Part shown: piece after piece, positions 17,785 to 27,042 of the stretch
Layout of the letters: the number at the start of each line of letters is the position of its first letter
Numbering within the stretch: the stretch's first letter is position 1
Origin: Pseudomonas sp. Z8(2022)
GTDB taxonomy: Bacteria > Pseudomonadota > Gammaproteobacteria > Pseudomonadales > Pseudomonadaceae
Length of the DNA: 64,000 nucleotides
Assembly (NCBI RefSeq): GCF_025837155.1
Contig: NZ_CP107549.1
Location: 806,001-870,000, forward strand
Reading direction: 5' to 3'
Position numbers and translations under genes: made by a program
The notes under the pieces: model-generated
Databases searched by the model: none
What the model was told of the DNA's origin: nothing
The model's input: the letters and a program-made list of their open reading frames with translations, nothing else

Positions 17785-17820
17785 GGAATATACTTACGTA
17801 CGTGAATGTTTGTAAATGCC
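17785..17820. promoter_or_regulatory. Putative TtgR operator/promoter region
   Basis: In the 178-bp gap between the divergent pump operon and its repressor, GGAATATACTTACGTACGTG and then AATGTTTGTAAATGCC closely resemble, in order and spacing, the TtgR operator I remember for P. putida ttgABC. That site contains TATTTACAAACA and TGTAAGTATATTCC on the other strand. One dimer pair bound here could repress both directions. Confidence 0.75.
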
Positions 17821-17892
17821 TAAACCTGCCTGCATACTCTCGCCCTTGCTCCCTGACGGGAGAGTTACAGCGAGGCGAAACCAGGTAGCGAG

Positions 17893-18546
17893 ATGGCCAG
17901 AAGAACCAAAGAGGAAGCGCAGGCGACACGGGTACAGATACTCGACGCCGCCGAGCGGGTATTCCATGCCCAGGGCGTTTCCCGTGCGTCTCTGGCCGAA
18001 GTGGCGAAGGAAGCCGGCGTCAGCCGCGGCGCCATCTACTGGCATTTCGAGAACAAGATAGACCTGTTTCAGGCCATGCTCGATCGCCTGCGCCTGCCGC
18101 TGGAGGAACTGGCGCGTGCCAGTGAGAGTGAGGATGAACCAGATCCGCTGGGCTGCATGCGTGAGCTGCTGGTCAAGGCGCTGACCCGACTGGCGCAGGA
18201 TTCTCAGAGCCAGCGCATTCACGACATCCTGCGTTACAAATGCGAGTACACCGGCGAGCTGCTGGGCCTGCGTGAACGCATGCAGGAACTTAGCCTTGAC
18301 TGCGACCTGCGTATCGCCAAGGCGCTGGGTAATGCGGTCAACAAGGGCCAGTTGCCGAGCGACCTGGATTGCGCGCGCGCAGCCATGTGCCTGCACGCCT
18401 ACATGGAAGGCATCGAGGCCAACTGGCTGCTGGTGCCCAACTTCGACCTGGCGCAACAGGCGCCCGCGCTGGTCGATACCGTGCTGGACATGCTGCGCAG
18501 CCCGGCCTTGCGCCTGCTCTCGGTCAAGCCTCAGGCAGACGCTTGA
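17893..18546 (+). CDS. ttgR: TetR-family repressor of the RND pump (TtgR-like)
   Basis: 217-residue TetR regulator. The N-terminus MARRTKEEAQATRVQILDAA and the helix-turn-helix ASLAEVAKEAGVSRGAIYWHF are nearly those of TtgR/AcrR. The ligand-binding half keeps LARASESEDEPDPLGCMREL, a stretch I recall in P. putida TtgR. It is expected to bind hydrophobic drugs or flavonoids and then release the shared operator. It is divergent from ttgABC with the operator in between, so it probably also represses itself. It converges with the reductase gene 12 bp downstream. Confidence 0.93.
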   Translation: MARRTKEEAQATRVQILDAAERVFHAQGVSRASLAEVAKEAGVSRGAIYWHFENKIDLFQAMLDRLRLPLEELARASESEDEPDPLGCMRELLVKALTRLAQDSQSQRIHDILRYKCEYTGELLGLRERMQELSLDCDLRIAKALGNAVNKGQLPSDLDCARAAMCLHAYMEGIEANWLLVPNFDLAQQAPALVDTVLDMLRSPALRLLSVKPQADA

Positions 18547-18558
18547 GAGCGGAGCGAC

Positions 18559-19575
18559 TCAGAACCCTTCAAGCACTATCTTGCCTTTCGCCTTGCCGCT
18601 TTCCAGCAGTGCATGGGCGCGGCGCAGGTTGGCGGCCTCGATGCGGCCGAAATGCTCACCGAGGGTGGTCCTGATCACGCCGCTGTCGACCAGTTCGGAG
18701 ACCCGTTGCAGCAGGCGATGCTGCTCGATCATGTCGTCGGTCTGGTACAGCGAGCGGGTGAACATCAGTTCCCAGTGCAGCGACAGGCTCTTGCGCTTGA
18801 GCTGCATCACGTCCAGCGGTAGCAGCGGGTCATCGATCAGCGCCAGGCGGCCCTGCGGCAGCAGACACTCGATCAGTTGAGCGTAGTGCTGGTCGGTCTG
18901 GGTCAGGCTGGCGACATGGGTGACCTGGCCGACACCGACGCGCGCCAGTTCCTCGCTCAGCGGCTTGCTGTGATCGATCACGTGATGCGCACCCAGCTCG
19001 CGGACCCAGGCCTGGGTTTCCGGACGCGAGGCGGTGCCGATCACGGTCAGGCCGGTCAGGCGCCGCGCCAGTTGAGTGAGGATCGAACCGACACCCCCGG
19101 CGGCACCGACGATCAGCAGGCTCTGGCCCTGATCGGCCGAACCTTCGGCGATCTGCAGACGCTCGAACAGCAGTTCCCAGGCGGTGATGGCCGTCAGCGG
19201 CAGCGCTGCCGCTTCGGCGAACGACAGGCTGGCGGGCATGGCGCCGACGATGCGTTCATCGACCAGGTGCAGCTCGCTGTTGGCCCCGGCACGGTCGATG
19301 GCACCGGCATAGAACACCCGGTCGCCGGGGTGGAACAGGCTCACTGCACTGCCCACCGCCTTGACCACACCGGCAGCGTCCCAGCCGAGTACCTTGGCTG
19401 CGCCGTTCTCCGGGGTGACGCCCAGGCGGATCTTGGTGTCGACCGGGTTGACCGAAATCGCCCGAACCTCCACCAGCAGGTCGTGCGGCCCAGGGGAGGG
19501 GGCATCCAGTTGCACGTCCAGCAAGGCTTCGGGATGGTCGGCCGGAAGGGATTGGTAGTAGGCGACGGCTTTCAT
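18559..19575 (-). CDS. Zinc-type alcohol dehydrogenase-like / quinone oxidoreductase family protein
   Basis: 338-residue MDR-superfamily reductase. The GroES-like N-terminal domain includes VRAISVNPVDTKIR, VLGWDAAGVVKAVG and FHPGDRVFYAG. The NADPH-binding Rossmann fold follows at LLIVGAAGGVGSILTQLARR (about 152-171). The cysteine cluster that binds structural zinc and the classic catalytic ligands are absent, so this is a zinc-independent quinone-reductase type despite the usual annotation name (TIGR02817 family). It is divergent from a LysR gene with a 116-bp gap, the usual arrangement for a LysR target. The natural substrate is unknown. Confidence 0.88.
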   Translation of the reverse strand: MKAVAYYQSLPADHPEALLDVQLDAPSPGPHDLLVEVRAISVNPVDTKIRLGVTPENGAAKVLGWDAAGVVKAVGSAVSLFHPGDRVFYAGAIDRAGANSELHLVDERIVGAMPASLSFAEAAALPLTAITAWELLFERLQIAEGSADQGQSLLIVGAAGGVGSILTQLARRLTGLTVIGTASRPETQAWVRELGAHHVIDHSKPLSEELARVGVGQVTHVASLTQTDQHYAQLIECLLPQGRLALIDDPLLPLDVMQLKRKSLSLHWELMFTRSLYQTDDMIEQHRLLQRVSELVDSGVIRTTLGEHFGRIEAANLRRAHALLESGKAKGKIVLEGF

Positions 19576-19691
19576 GCTAGGGCTCCTCTAGTGGATTCAG
19601 GCAACGTATTCATGGTCATCCGTTCTGCTGGTTGAAAAAAGCGCCTGCCGGTAGAGTCTCTTTCATCATTATTTTGAAAGTGAGTCGCCCC

Positions 19692-20606
19692 ATGCTGCGT
19701 TTCGATGACCTACAACTCTTCGTGCGCACTGCCGAAACCGGCAGCCTGTCGGCTGCGGCGCGGCTACTCGACGTATCGCCGGCGGTGGCCAGCGCCGCGC
19801 TCAAGCGTCTCGAGCAACAACTGCAGGTGCGTCTGCTGGCGCGCTCGACGCGCAGCCTGCGCCTGACGCCCGAGGGTGAGCTGTATCTGGTCCACGCCCG
19901 CCTGGCCTTGCAGAGCCTGGAGGAGGGGCGCCAGCAACTGGCCGGCAGCCAGGACGGCATTCGTGGCGTGTTGCAGCTGTCGGCACCCTCGGACTTCGGC
20001 CGCAACACGTTGCTGTCCTGGCTGGACGAGTTCCAGGGCGAGCATCCGCAACTGCAGCTGCGCCTGCTGCTCGCCGACCGTGTCGCCGATCTGTTCCGCG
20101 AGCCGGTGGATATCGCCCTGCGCTATGGCGCGCCGGAAGACTCCAGTCTGGTGGCCCTGCCGGTGGCGCCGGACAACCGCCGGGTTCTTTGCGCTTCGCC
20201 GGCCTATCTGGCCAAGCACGGCGCGCCGCATACGGTGGAGGATCTGCGCCAGCACAACTGCCTGCTGTACATGCTGCACGGTCGCGTGCATGACCGCTGG
20301 CGCTTTCAGGACGGCAAGCGCGAGGTGGTCATGAGCGTTGCCGGCAACCGGGTGTGCGACGATGCCGATGTCACCCGGCGCTGGGCCGTGGGCGGGCAGG
20401 GCGTGGTGTACAAGTCCTGGCTGGACGTGGCCGACGACGTGCGCGAGGGGGGGCTGCAGGTGCTGCTGCCCGCCTGGCTGGGCGAGCCGACGCCGCTGTA
20501 TCTGGTCTGTGCGCACCGCGCTCAGCTGAGCAAGGCGGTGCATCTGCTGCGCGAGTTCCTCCAGTTGCGCTGCGGGACCCTGCTGGCGGTGGCGCCCTGG
20601 CGTTGA
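19692..20606 (+). CDS. LysR-family transcriptional regulator
   Basis: 304 residues. The winged helix-turn-helix is MLRFDDLQLFVRTAETGSLS...ARLLDVSPAVASAALKRLE, followed by a two-lobed substrate-binding effector domain (GVLQLSAPSDFGRNTLLSWL and onward). It belongs to the AaeR/DmlR-like branch (CrgA group), which commonly regulates an adjacent oxidoreductase. I chose the ATG at 19692 because LysR proteins start a few residues before the first helix; 20 in-frame codons upstream are AT-rich promoter DNA. The divergent reductase gene is the likely target. Confidence 0.9.
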   Translation: MLRFDDLQLFVRTAETGSLSAAARLLDVSPAVASAALKRLEQQLQVRLLARSTRSLRLTPEGELYLVHARLALQSLEEGRQQLAGSQDGIRGVLQLSAPSDFGRNTLLSWLDEFQGEHPQLQLRLLLADRVADLFREPVDIALRYGAPEDSSLVALPVAPDNRRVLCASPAYLAKHGAPHTVEDLRQHNCLLYMLHGRVHDRWRFQDGKREVVMSVAGNRVCDDADVTRRWAVGGQGVVYKSWLDVADDVREGGLQVLLPAWLGEPTPLYLVCAHRAQLSKAVHLLREFLQLRCGTLLAVAPWR

Positions 20607-20703
20607 CGATAAAGTGCCAAGCGCCTGCTAGACTCTCGTACCAGGCTTCTGCGGCAACGTACCGCAGTGTTGCGTTGCCATCCTCTGTTTAGAGTCACGC
20701 CCC

Positions 20704-21090
20704 ATGAAAATGGCCCGCAAAGACCGCTCACTGACCGCCTGGGTGCTGTACTTCAGCATTCTGTTCAGTGCGTTCGTCTGCGCCATCAGCCACGGTCAGA
20801 TGGCCGGCTTGCAGCTTAGTGGTCTGGACGGTCAGTACTGTTCGTTCGAGGGCAACTTCGGCGCAGGGGCTGATCTGGACGGCTCCGGCATCGTCGCCTC
20901 GAACCCGGCCACCGGCTCCAACTGCGCTCTGGCCAGCCTGTTCAGCGCAATCATTCTCGCGGCCTTCTTCGGTCTGTTCGGACGGCTGGCCGGCGAGTGC
21001 GGCTGGCCGTTGTCCGTGCTGCATCTGCCGCGCATCACCCGTTATCGCTGGCCTCCGGCCAATCCCCGCGCTTCTCCTTTGTTCGCCTGA
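20704..21090 (+). CDS. DUF2946 family protein
   Basis: 128-residue probable envelope protein with an N-terminal hydrophobic segment (AWVLYFSILFSAFVCAISHG, residues 12-31) and a second one (LASLFSAIILAAFFGLFG, near 80-98). Two cysteines (CSFEG and NCALAS) lie in the loop between. DUF2946 proteins are often encoded beside copper or haem membrane proteins in pseudomonads, as here. The start could also be the ATG at 20710. It probably forms a transcription unit with the PepSY and PCuAC genes downstream. The molecular function is unknown. Confidence 0.78.
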   Translation: MKMARKDRSLTAWVLYFSILFSAFVCAISHGQMAGLQLSGLDGQYCSFEGNFGAGADLDGSGIVASNPATGSNCALASLFSAIILAAFFGLFGRLAGECGWPLSVLHLPRITRYRWPPANPRASPLFA

Positions 21091-21171
21091 TCCGTCCGCC
21101 CGTTCCGGGCGTCCCTATCATGCGAATGCCTGACCGCGCGTCGACGACCGCGGCGGGCTGGAGAAAGCTTC

Positions 21172-22566
21172 ATGGCGTCTTCCCCCGATTGCACAGCACC
21201 TGCTCGTGCGGCACCGTCTTTCTACAACCTGGCCTGGCGCTGGCATTTCTATGCCGGGTTGTTCGTCATCCCGTTCATGATCCTGTTGCCGATCACCGGG
21301 ATGATCTATCTATTCAAACCGCAGCTCGACACCTGGCTGTACCCGCAACTGATGCTGGTACCGGCGGCCGAGCAGCGCGTCAGCGCCGACCAGCAGCTGG
21401 CCTTGGTCGAGCAGTTGTATCCCGGTGCCTCGGTGAGTAAGTACCTGCCACCGGTCGGCGAGGGACGCAGCGCGCAGTTCGTCATCGAGCATGATGGCCG
21501 CCCGCTCAACCTGTTCGTCGATCCCTACCGCGGCACGCTGCTCGGCGAGCAGGACGGACATTGGAACCTGCAGGCCGTGGCGCGCACCCTGCACGGCGAC
21601 CTGATGATCGGCACCCTGGGCGATCGGCTGATCGAACTGGCTGCCGGCTGGGGCATCGTGCTGGTGGTGTCCGGCCTGTACCTGTGGTGGCCGCGCGGCA
21701 ACAACCCGGCCGGCATACTCTGGCCGCGCCTGCATGCCCGAGGGCGCCTGCTGTGGCGTGACCTGCATGCAGTGACCGGGTTCTGGGGCTCCCTGCTGCT
21801 GTTGTTCATGTTGCTCACCGGGATGACCTGGACCGGCTTCTGGGGCGCCCAGTTCGCCGGTGCCTGGAACCAGTTTCCTGCGGCGATGTGGGATGACGTG
21901 CCGAAGTCCGGGCAGCTTGCCGGCAGCCTCAACAGCAGCCGCGAGCAGACCGTTTCCTGGGCAGCAGAGGTTACGCCGCTGCCGACATCCGATGCGCATG
22001 CCGCGCATCGCGGCCATGCCGGTCACGACCAGGGTCCGGCGGCGCCACGCATCAGCCTGCAGCAGGTGGTCGATAGCGCCGATGCGCGTGGTGTGCAGCG
22101 CGGCTACAGCATCAGCTTCCCGCAGGGCGCCAGCGGCGTATACAGCGTCGCGTTGTTCGCCGATGACCCGCGCAACGACGCCACCCTGCATCTGGACCAA
22201 TACAGCGGCGAGGTGCTGGCCGATGTGCGCTGGGCGGACTACGGCATGGTGGCGCGGGCAGTGGAGAGCGGGGTGAAGCTGCACGAGGGCAAGATGTTCG
22301 GCCTGGCCAACCAGATCCTGATGGCGCTGGTCTGCCTGCTGATCCTCTTCAGCGCGTTCAGCGGCTTGGTGATCTGGTGGAAGCGCCGCCCGGCCGGTCG
22401 CCTCGGTGTGCCGCCGCTGCGCCATGACCTGCCGCGCTGGAAGGCCGCCATCGGCGTGATGATCCTGCTGGGCATGGTCTTTCCACTGGTGGGCGCCTCG
22501 CTGTTGCTGATGTGGGCGCTCGACCGTTCCTTGGGCCTGCTGCCCGGAACCCGACTCACCAACTGA
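21172..22566 (+). CDS. PepSY-associated TM-helix membrane protein
   Basis: 464-residue inner-membrane protein of the PepSY_TM (iron-uptake/flavin reductase-like) family. Four membrane segments are visible: HFYAGLFVIPFMILLPITGM (about 24-43), AAGWGIVLVVSGLYLWWP (about 160-178), FWGSLLLLFMLLTGMTW (about 203-220) and the C-terminal pair MALVCLLILFSAFSGLVIWW and AAIGVMILLGMVFPLVGASL. PepSY-like periplasmic loops lie between. A His-rich stretch (SDAHAAHRGHAGHDQG, near 278-293) interrupts the second loop and may bind metal. GGAGA precedes the start. Neighbours suggest copper or iron handling, such as a ferric/cupric reductase; this is inference. Confidence 0.88.
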   Translation: MASSPDCTAPARAAPSFYNLAWRWHFYAGLFVIPFMILLPITGMIYLFKPQLDTWLYPQLMLVPAAEQRVSADQQLALVEQLYPGASVSKYLPPVGEGRSAQFVIEHDGRPLNLFVDPYRGTLLGEQDGHWNLQAVARTLHGDLMIGTLGDRLIELAAGWGIVLVVSGLYLWWPRGNNPAGILWPRLHARGRLLWRDLHAVTGFWGSLLLLFMLLTGMTWTGFWGAQFAGAWNQFPAAMWDDVPKSGQLAGSLNSSREQTVSWAAEVTPLPTSDAHAAHRGHAGHDQGPAAPRISLQQVVDSADARGVQRGYSISFPQGASGVYSVALFADDPRNDATLHLDQYSGEVLADVRWADYGMVARAVESGVKLHEGKMFGLANQILMALVCLLILFSAFSGLVIWWKRRPAGRLGVPPLRHDLPRWKAAIGVMILLGMVFPLVGASLLLMWALDRSLGLLPGTRLTN

Positions 22567-22611
22567 AGACGTGCCATGTTTTTCAACGATACCAACCCGG
22601 AGACAACTCAT

Positions 22612-23106
22612 ATGAACCTGCGCAAAACCCTGCTGGGCCTTGCTCTGATCCTGCCCGCAACGCTGGCCCAGGCCCACGAGTACGAAGTCGGCCAGCTGCA
22701 TGTCGATCACCCCTGGTCGCGCGAGATGCCACCGGTGGCACCGACCGCCGCGGCCTATTTCGTGGTGCACAACAAGGGCAACGAGGCCGATCGCCTGCTC
22801 GGCGCCAGTACCCCGGCGGCCGGCAAGGCCGAGCTGCACGAGCACGTACACGCAGATGGCGTGATGAAGATGCAGCAGGTCCAGGACGTTGCCATCCCTG
22901 CGGGTGGCGAAGTGAAGTTCGAGCCCATGGGCTACCACGTCATGCTGTTCAACCTGAAGCAGCAGGCCAGGGATGGTGAGCGCTTCCCGCTGACCCTGAC
23001 GTTCGAGAAGGCCGGCAGCGTAGAGGTGGAGGTGGCCGTGCAGCGAGAGGCGCCGACCGGCCATGACCATGCTGCCGGTCACGGCGCGGGCAAGCACCAG
23101 CACTGA
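22612..23106 (+). CDS. pcuC: Periplasmic copper chaperone PCu(A)C
   Basis: 164-residue exported protein that delivers Cu(I) to the CuA/CuB centres of cytochrome oxidase. It has a signal peptide (MNLRKTLLGLALILPATLAQA) and then a cupredoxin-like fold with the family's spaced Cu ligands in ELHEHVHADGVMKM and FEPMGYHVMLF. The C-terminal tail GHDHAAGHGAGKHQH is a second probable metal-binding His motif. The ATG at 22612 has GGAGA upstream, whereas an earlier in-frame ATG would put 12 polar residues before the signal peptide. It is the third gene of the DUF2946-PepSY-PCuAC run. The symbol follows family usage. Confidence 0.88.
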   Translation: MNLRKTLLGLALILPATLAQAHEYEVGQLHVDHPWSREMPPVAPTAAAYFVVHNKGNEADRLLGASTPAAGKAELHEHVHADGVMKMQQVQDVAIPAGGEVKFEPMGYHVMLFNLKQQARDGERFPLTLTFEKAGSVEVEVAVQREAPTGHDHAAGHGAGKHQH

Positions 23107-23230
23107 TGATCACGGCGCGCAGACGGACCTTCGCTGCCCATCTCCGGCTGCTGGCGTTCGTCCTGCATCGGCGAACCAGGGCGTACGCTTTGGGCCAAGG
23201 TCGATTTCGACTTCTGAGGCAGGTGGGACC

Positions 23231-23259
23231 ATGCCCGGCAGGATCGCCCTGCCGGGCAT
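23231..23259. terminator. Bidirectional hairpin between pcuC and adenine deaminase
   Basis: Perfect 12-bp stem ATGCCCGGCAGG with CCTGCCGGGCAT around a 5-base loop, placed between convergent genes. There is no T-tract, so its strength is uncertain. The 124 bp before it hold no convincing gene. Confidence 0.6.
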
Positions 23260-23262
23260 GCT

Positions 23263-24225
<963 letters not shown>

Positions 24226-24437
24226 TCAGGCTTGGGATCGGCAAAGTTTAACTGCTCGGACAGGATCACGCTGCGCCACCTGGCCTGCCGTGTGGGTGGT
24301 TATCGTTTTTCATGTCCACCGATTAGGGATGCTGCGGTGTCGAAATGGTGGATGAAAAAAGCGTCATACACCCCAGGCGGCTGTTCTCCCGCTCGGGGCG
24401 TGGGAGTCATCATCATGCCGGTTGTGTCTTGAGTATC

Positions 24438-24488
24438 CTGTAGGAGCGGATTCATCCGCGAATTTCGAGACTGAAGTCGCTCCTACAG
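24438..24488. repeat. REP-like palindrome, family A, copy 3
   Basis: CTGTAGGAGCGGATTCATCC and then GCGAATTTC, ending in GAAGTCGCTCCTACAG: outer arms CTGTAGGAGCG/CGCTCCTACAG are perfect complements. It shares its arms with the family A copies at 11659 and 11771. It lies in the 296-bp gap between the adenine deaminase and oxygenase genes; I see nothing else there. Confidence 0.7.
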
Positions 24489-24506
24489 TTGGCAGCGACG
24501 GCGGCT

Positions 24507-25472
24507 TCAGCCCTGCGTTTGCACACGCCGATAGGCATAGGTATCGGCGAAGCGCGACAACAGGTACTCGGCGCTGGTGACCGGCGGATATTTGGCCGGG
24601 TTGTCCGCGCTGGAGCAGTTCGGCAAACAGTCGATCAGTGTGTCCGGATGCGGTTCGGCGAAGAACGGCATGGAGTAGCGATCCACCCCCAGCGGGCTGA
24701 TCACCCGGTGCGGCGTCGAGGTGTAACGGTCATTGCTCCAGCGCGCCATCATGTCGCCGATGTTGACCACGAAACTGCCGGCAATCGGCGGCGCGTCGAT
24801 CCACTCGCCGTTGCGCGCGCGCACCTGCAGGCCGCCGGCGTCATCCTGGTAGAGCAGGGTGATGCAGCCGTAATCGGTATGCGCGCCGGCGCCCTGCTGC
24901 TCGGCACTGCTGGCGGTGTGGCGAGGCGGGTAGTGGATCATGCGCAGCACGCTGATCGGCTCGTGGAAGCGTGCATCGAAGAAGTCGTGCTCGATGTCCA
25001 GGGCCATGGCCATGGCGCGCAGCAGGGTCCTGGCCAGGGCCTGCATGTCGGCGTAATGGGTTTCCATCAGCTCGGCCCAGCCCGGCAGGTCTGGGTGCCG
25101 GTTAGGCCCACGCAGCGGTTTGCCGGCCAATACCTCCGGATGGTCGGCAGGCATATGGAAACCCATGTCGAAGGTTTCCTTCAGATCGCTCGGCTTGCTC
25201 GGGTCGAGCTGCTCGGTGGCGATGGCGCCGTAGCCACGGTGGTGGATGGTCTGTGTGATGTCGATCCTGAGTTTTTCTTCGGCGGGCAGGGCGAAGAAGC
25301 TCTTCGCGGCATCGAGCAAGGCGTCGATGCGTTCTGCGCCGATCGGATGGCCGATGATGTAGAAGAAGCCCCAGTCGCGGCAGGCGCGGTCGATCTGCTG
25401 AGCCACGGCGGGCCAGGCGGATGCGTCGTTGGCGTAGAGCGGGGCGATGTCGATGATGGGCAGTGCGTTCAT
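24507..25472 (-). CDS. 2-oxoglutarate/Fe(II)-dependent oxygenase, isopenicillin-N-synthase-like
   Basis: 321-residue non-haem iron oxygenase. The N-terminal DIOX_N segment is LPIIDIAPLY through RACRDWGFFYIIGHPI. The core holds HxD in GAHTDYGCITLLYQD (near 208) and the distal His in YTSTPHRVI, followed by the 2-oxoglutarate-binding RxS (RYSMPFF). All three iron ligands are present, so the enzyme should be active. The ATG at 25472 follows CGAGG. It sits between the transporter's binding-protein gene and adenine deaminase, so a purine or purine-derived substrate is plausible, but nothing in the sequence fixes the substrate. Confidence 0.88.
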   Translation of the reverse strand: MNALPIIDIAPLYANDASAWPAVAQQIDRACRDWGFFYIIGHPIGAERIDALLDAAKSFFALPAEEKLRIDITQTIHHRGYGAIATEQLDPSKPSDLKETFDMGFHMPADHPEVLAGKPLRGPNRHPDLPGWAELMETHYADMQALARTLLRAMAMALDIEHDFFDARFHEPISVLRMIHYPPRHTASSAEQQGAGAHTDYGCITLLYQDDAGGLQVRARNGEWIDAPPIAGSFVVNIGDMMARWSNDRYTSTPHRVISPLGVDRYSMPFFAEPHPDTLIDCLPNCSSADNPAKYPPVTSAEYLLSRFADTYAYRRVQTQG

Positions 25473-25597
25473 ATTGAGCCTCGGGCGGGCGGTGCTGCGA
25501 GTCTTCTCGTACCCAGGGCAGCGGAAAGAGACCTCGGATGAGATCCCCTTGATGCGGTTCTGCCGGTAGCAGGGACGGCATCGGTGGTTTTGGGTCA

Positions 25598-25660
25598 TCG
25601 CGGCTGAAGCGGAGTGCCGCCCAGCCGCTCCCACGGAGGTAGGAGCGGCTTCAGCCGCAA
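25598..25660. repeat. REP-family B element E1
   Basis: Inverted pair of the CGGCTGAAGC...CGCTCCCAC type: left arm GCGGCTGAAGCGGAGTGCCG, right arm AGGAGCGGCTTCAGCCGC. It lies in the gap between the binding-protein and oxygenase genes. Its left half, with the insert GGAGTGCCGCCCAGCC, is shared with element E5 at 30995-31061. Confidence 0.8.
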
Positions 25661-25670
25661 GGCTATGCGC

Positions 25671-26753
25671 TTACTTCGGCAGCTCGGCTTTCACGTTTTC
25701 CACGTAGTAGTTCATCGAGGCCAGTTCGGCGGTGGTCGCGCTCACGCCTTCGGCGATACGCACTGCGCCGCTCTGATCCTTGATCGGGCCGGTGAAGGGG
25801 TGGAACTTGCCGCTGCGAATGTCGGCGATGATCTGCTCGGCCTCGCTCTTCACATCGGCCGGCACCAGGTCGCTGATCGGCAGGGCGATGGTGTCTTCGG
25901 CCAGGCCACCCCAGAAATCCTCAGGCTGCCAGGTACCGTCGATCAGCGCCTGGGTGGATTTCACGTAGTGGGGGCCCCAGTCGTTGACGATGGAGGTGAG
26001 CACGGCCTTCGGCCCGAAATGGGCCATGTCCGAGGCGTAGCCGATGGAGTAGATGCCGCGACGCTCGGCGGTCTGGATCGGCGCCGGGCTGTCGGTGTGC
26101 TGGAACATCACGTCCACGCCCTGATCGATCAGCGCATTGGCAGCATCGGATTCCTTGCCCGGATCGAACCAGGTGTTGACCCACACCACCTTGATCTCGG
26201 TGCCGGGATTGTATTTGTCCAGGGCCAGCTGGATGGCGTTGATGTCGCGGATCACTTCCGGGATCGGGAACGACGCGACATAGCCGACCTTCTTGGTCTT
26301 GGTCATCTTCGCCGCGAGGAAACCGCCAACGTAGCGGCCTTCATAGGAGCGTGACAGGTAGGTGCCGACGTTCTTGTCCTGCTTGTAGCCGGTGGCGTGT
26401 TCGAAGGTGACCTTGGGGAATTGCTTGGCCACCTTGAGGGTCGGGTTCATGTAGCCGAAGGAGGTGGTGAAGATCAGGTCGAAGCCGCTCTTGGCCATGT
26501 TGCGGATCACCCGCTCGGCGTCGGCACCTTCCGGCACGTTCTCGACGAAGCTGGTACTGACCTTGTCGCCCATTTCCTTGACCAGCATCTGCCGGCCCTG
26601 TTCGTGCTGGTAAGTCCAGCCATGGTCGCCGATGGGGCCGATGTAGACGAAGCCGACCTTCAGCGGATCGGCGGCGGAGGCGCTGAACATGGCGCCAAAG
26701 CCCAGGGCGGCGACAAGGGTGCGCAGCAGCGGTTTCTTGCTCTTCTCGAACAT
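25671..26753 (-). CDS. BMP-family ABC transporter substrate-binding protein (purine/nucleoside type)
   Basis: 360-residue periplasmic binding protein of the basic membrane protein/PnrA group, which bind nucleosides or purine bases. Signal peptide MFEKSKKPLLRTLVAALGFG ending in SASA before ADPLKVGFVY. The family hallmark FVYIGPIGDHGWTYQHEQG starts near residue 36, with FTTSFGYMNP and QHTDSPAPIQ later. There is no lipobox, so it is free periplasmic. The ATG at 26753 has GGAG upstream, whereas the long in-frame extension is intergenic. It should feed the two permeases and ATPase encoded at 30-33.7 kb, although it is separated from them here. Confidence 0.93.
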   Translation of the reverse strand: MFEKSKKPLLRTLVAALGFGAMFSASAADPLKVGFVYIGPIGDHGWTYQHEQGRQMLVKEMGDKVSTSFVENVPEGADAERVIRNMAKSGFDLIFTTSFGYMNPTLKVAKQFPKVTFEHATGYKQDKNVGTYLSRSYEGRYVGGFLAAKMTKTKKVGYVASFPIPEVIRDINAIQLALDKYNPGTEIKVVWVNTWFDPGKESDAANALIDQGVDVMFQHTDSPAPIQTAERRGIYSIGYASDMAHFGPKAVLTSIVNDWGPHYVKSTQALIDGTWQPEDFWGGLAEDTIALPISDLVPADVKSEAEQIIADIRSGKFHPFTGPIKDQSGAVRIAEGVSATTAELASMNYYVENVKAELPK

Positions 26754-26947
26754 GGTGGATGCAACTCCAGTCTTGGTATTGGGATGGCCTTTGGTTGGCT
26801 GATCCCATGACTGCAAAAAGCTGACCAACAAGACAGATAGGCGCGCTGCTGCCGTTCTGGCTACTGGTCTGGCTCGATGCTGGAGCTGGATTGGTGCGCG
26901 GTGTTGTGACGTGTCGTGTTGTGGTGCATAGAGACTCGTCAATGGCG

Positions 26948-27024
26948 GTCGCGGCTAAAGCCCCTCCCACAAGAACAGCGCCAACAGGTGGATGGGCTTT
27001 TGTGGGAGGGGCTTCAGCCGCGAC
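26948..27024. repeat. REP-family B element E2
   Basis: Near-perfect 25-bp inverted arms, GTCGCGGCTAAAGCCCCTCC(CACAA) and its complement with one change, separated by about 27 bp. It lies between the 8-oxoguanine deaminase stop and the binding-protein start. The rest of this 289-bp gap shows no gene. Confidence 0.85.
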
Positions 27025-27042
27025 TCAGGCAGTTAGCGGATG

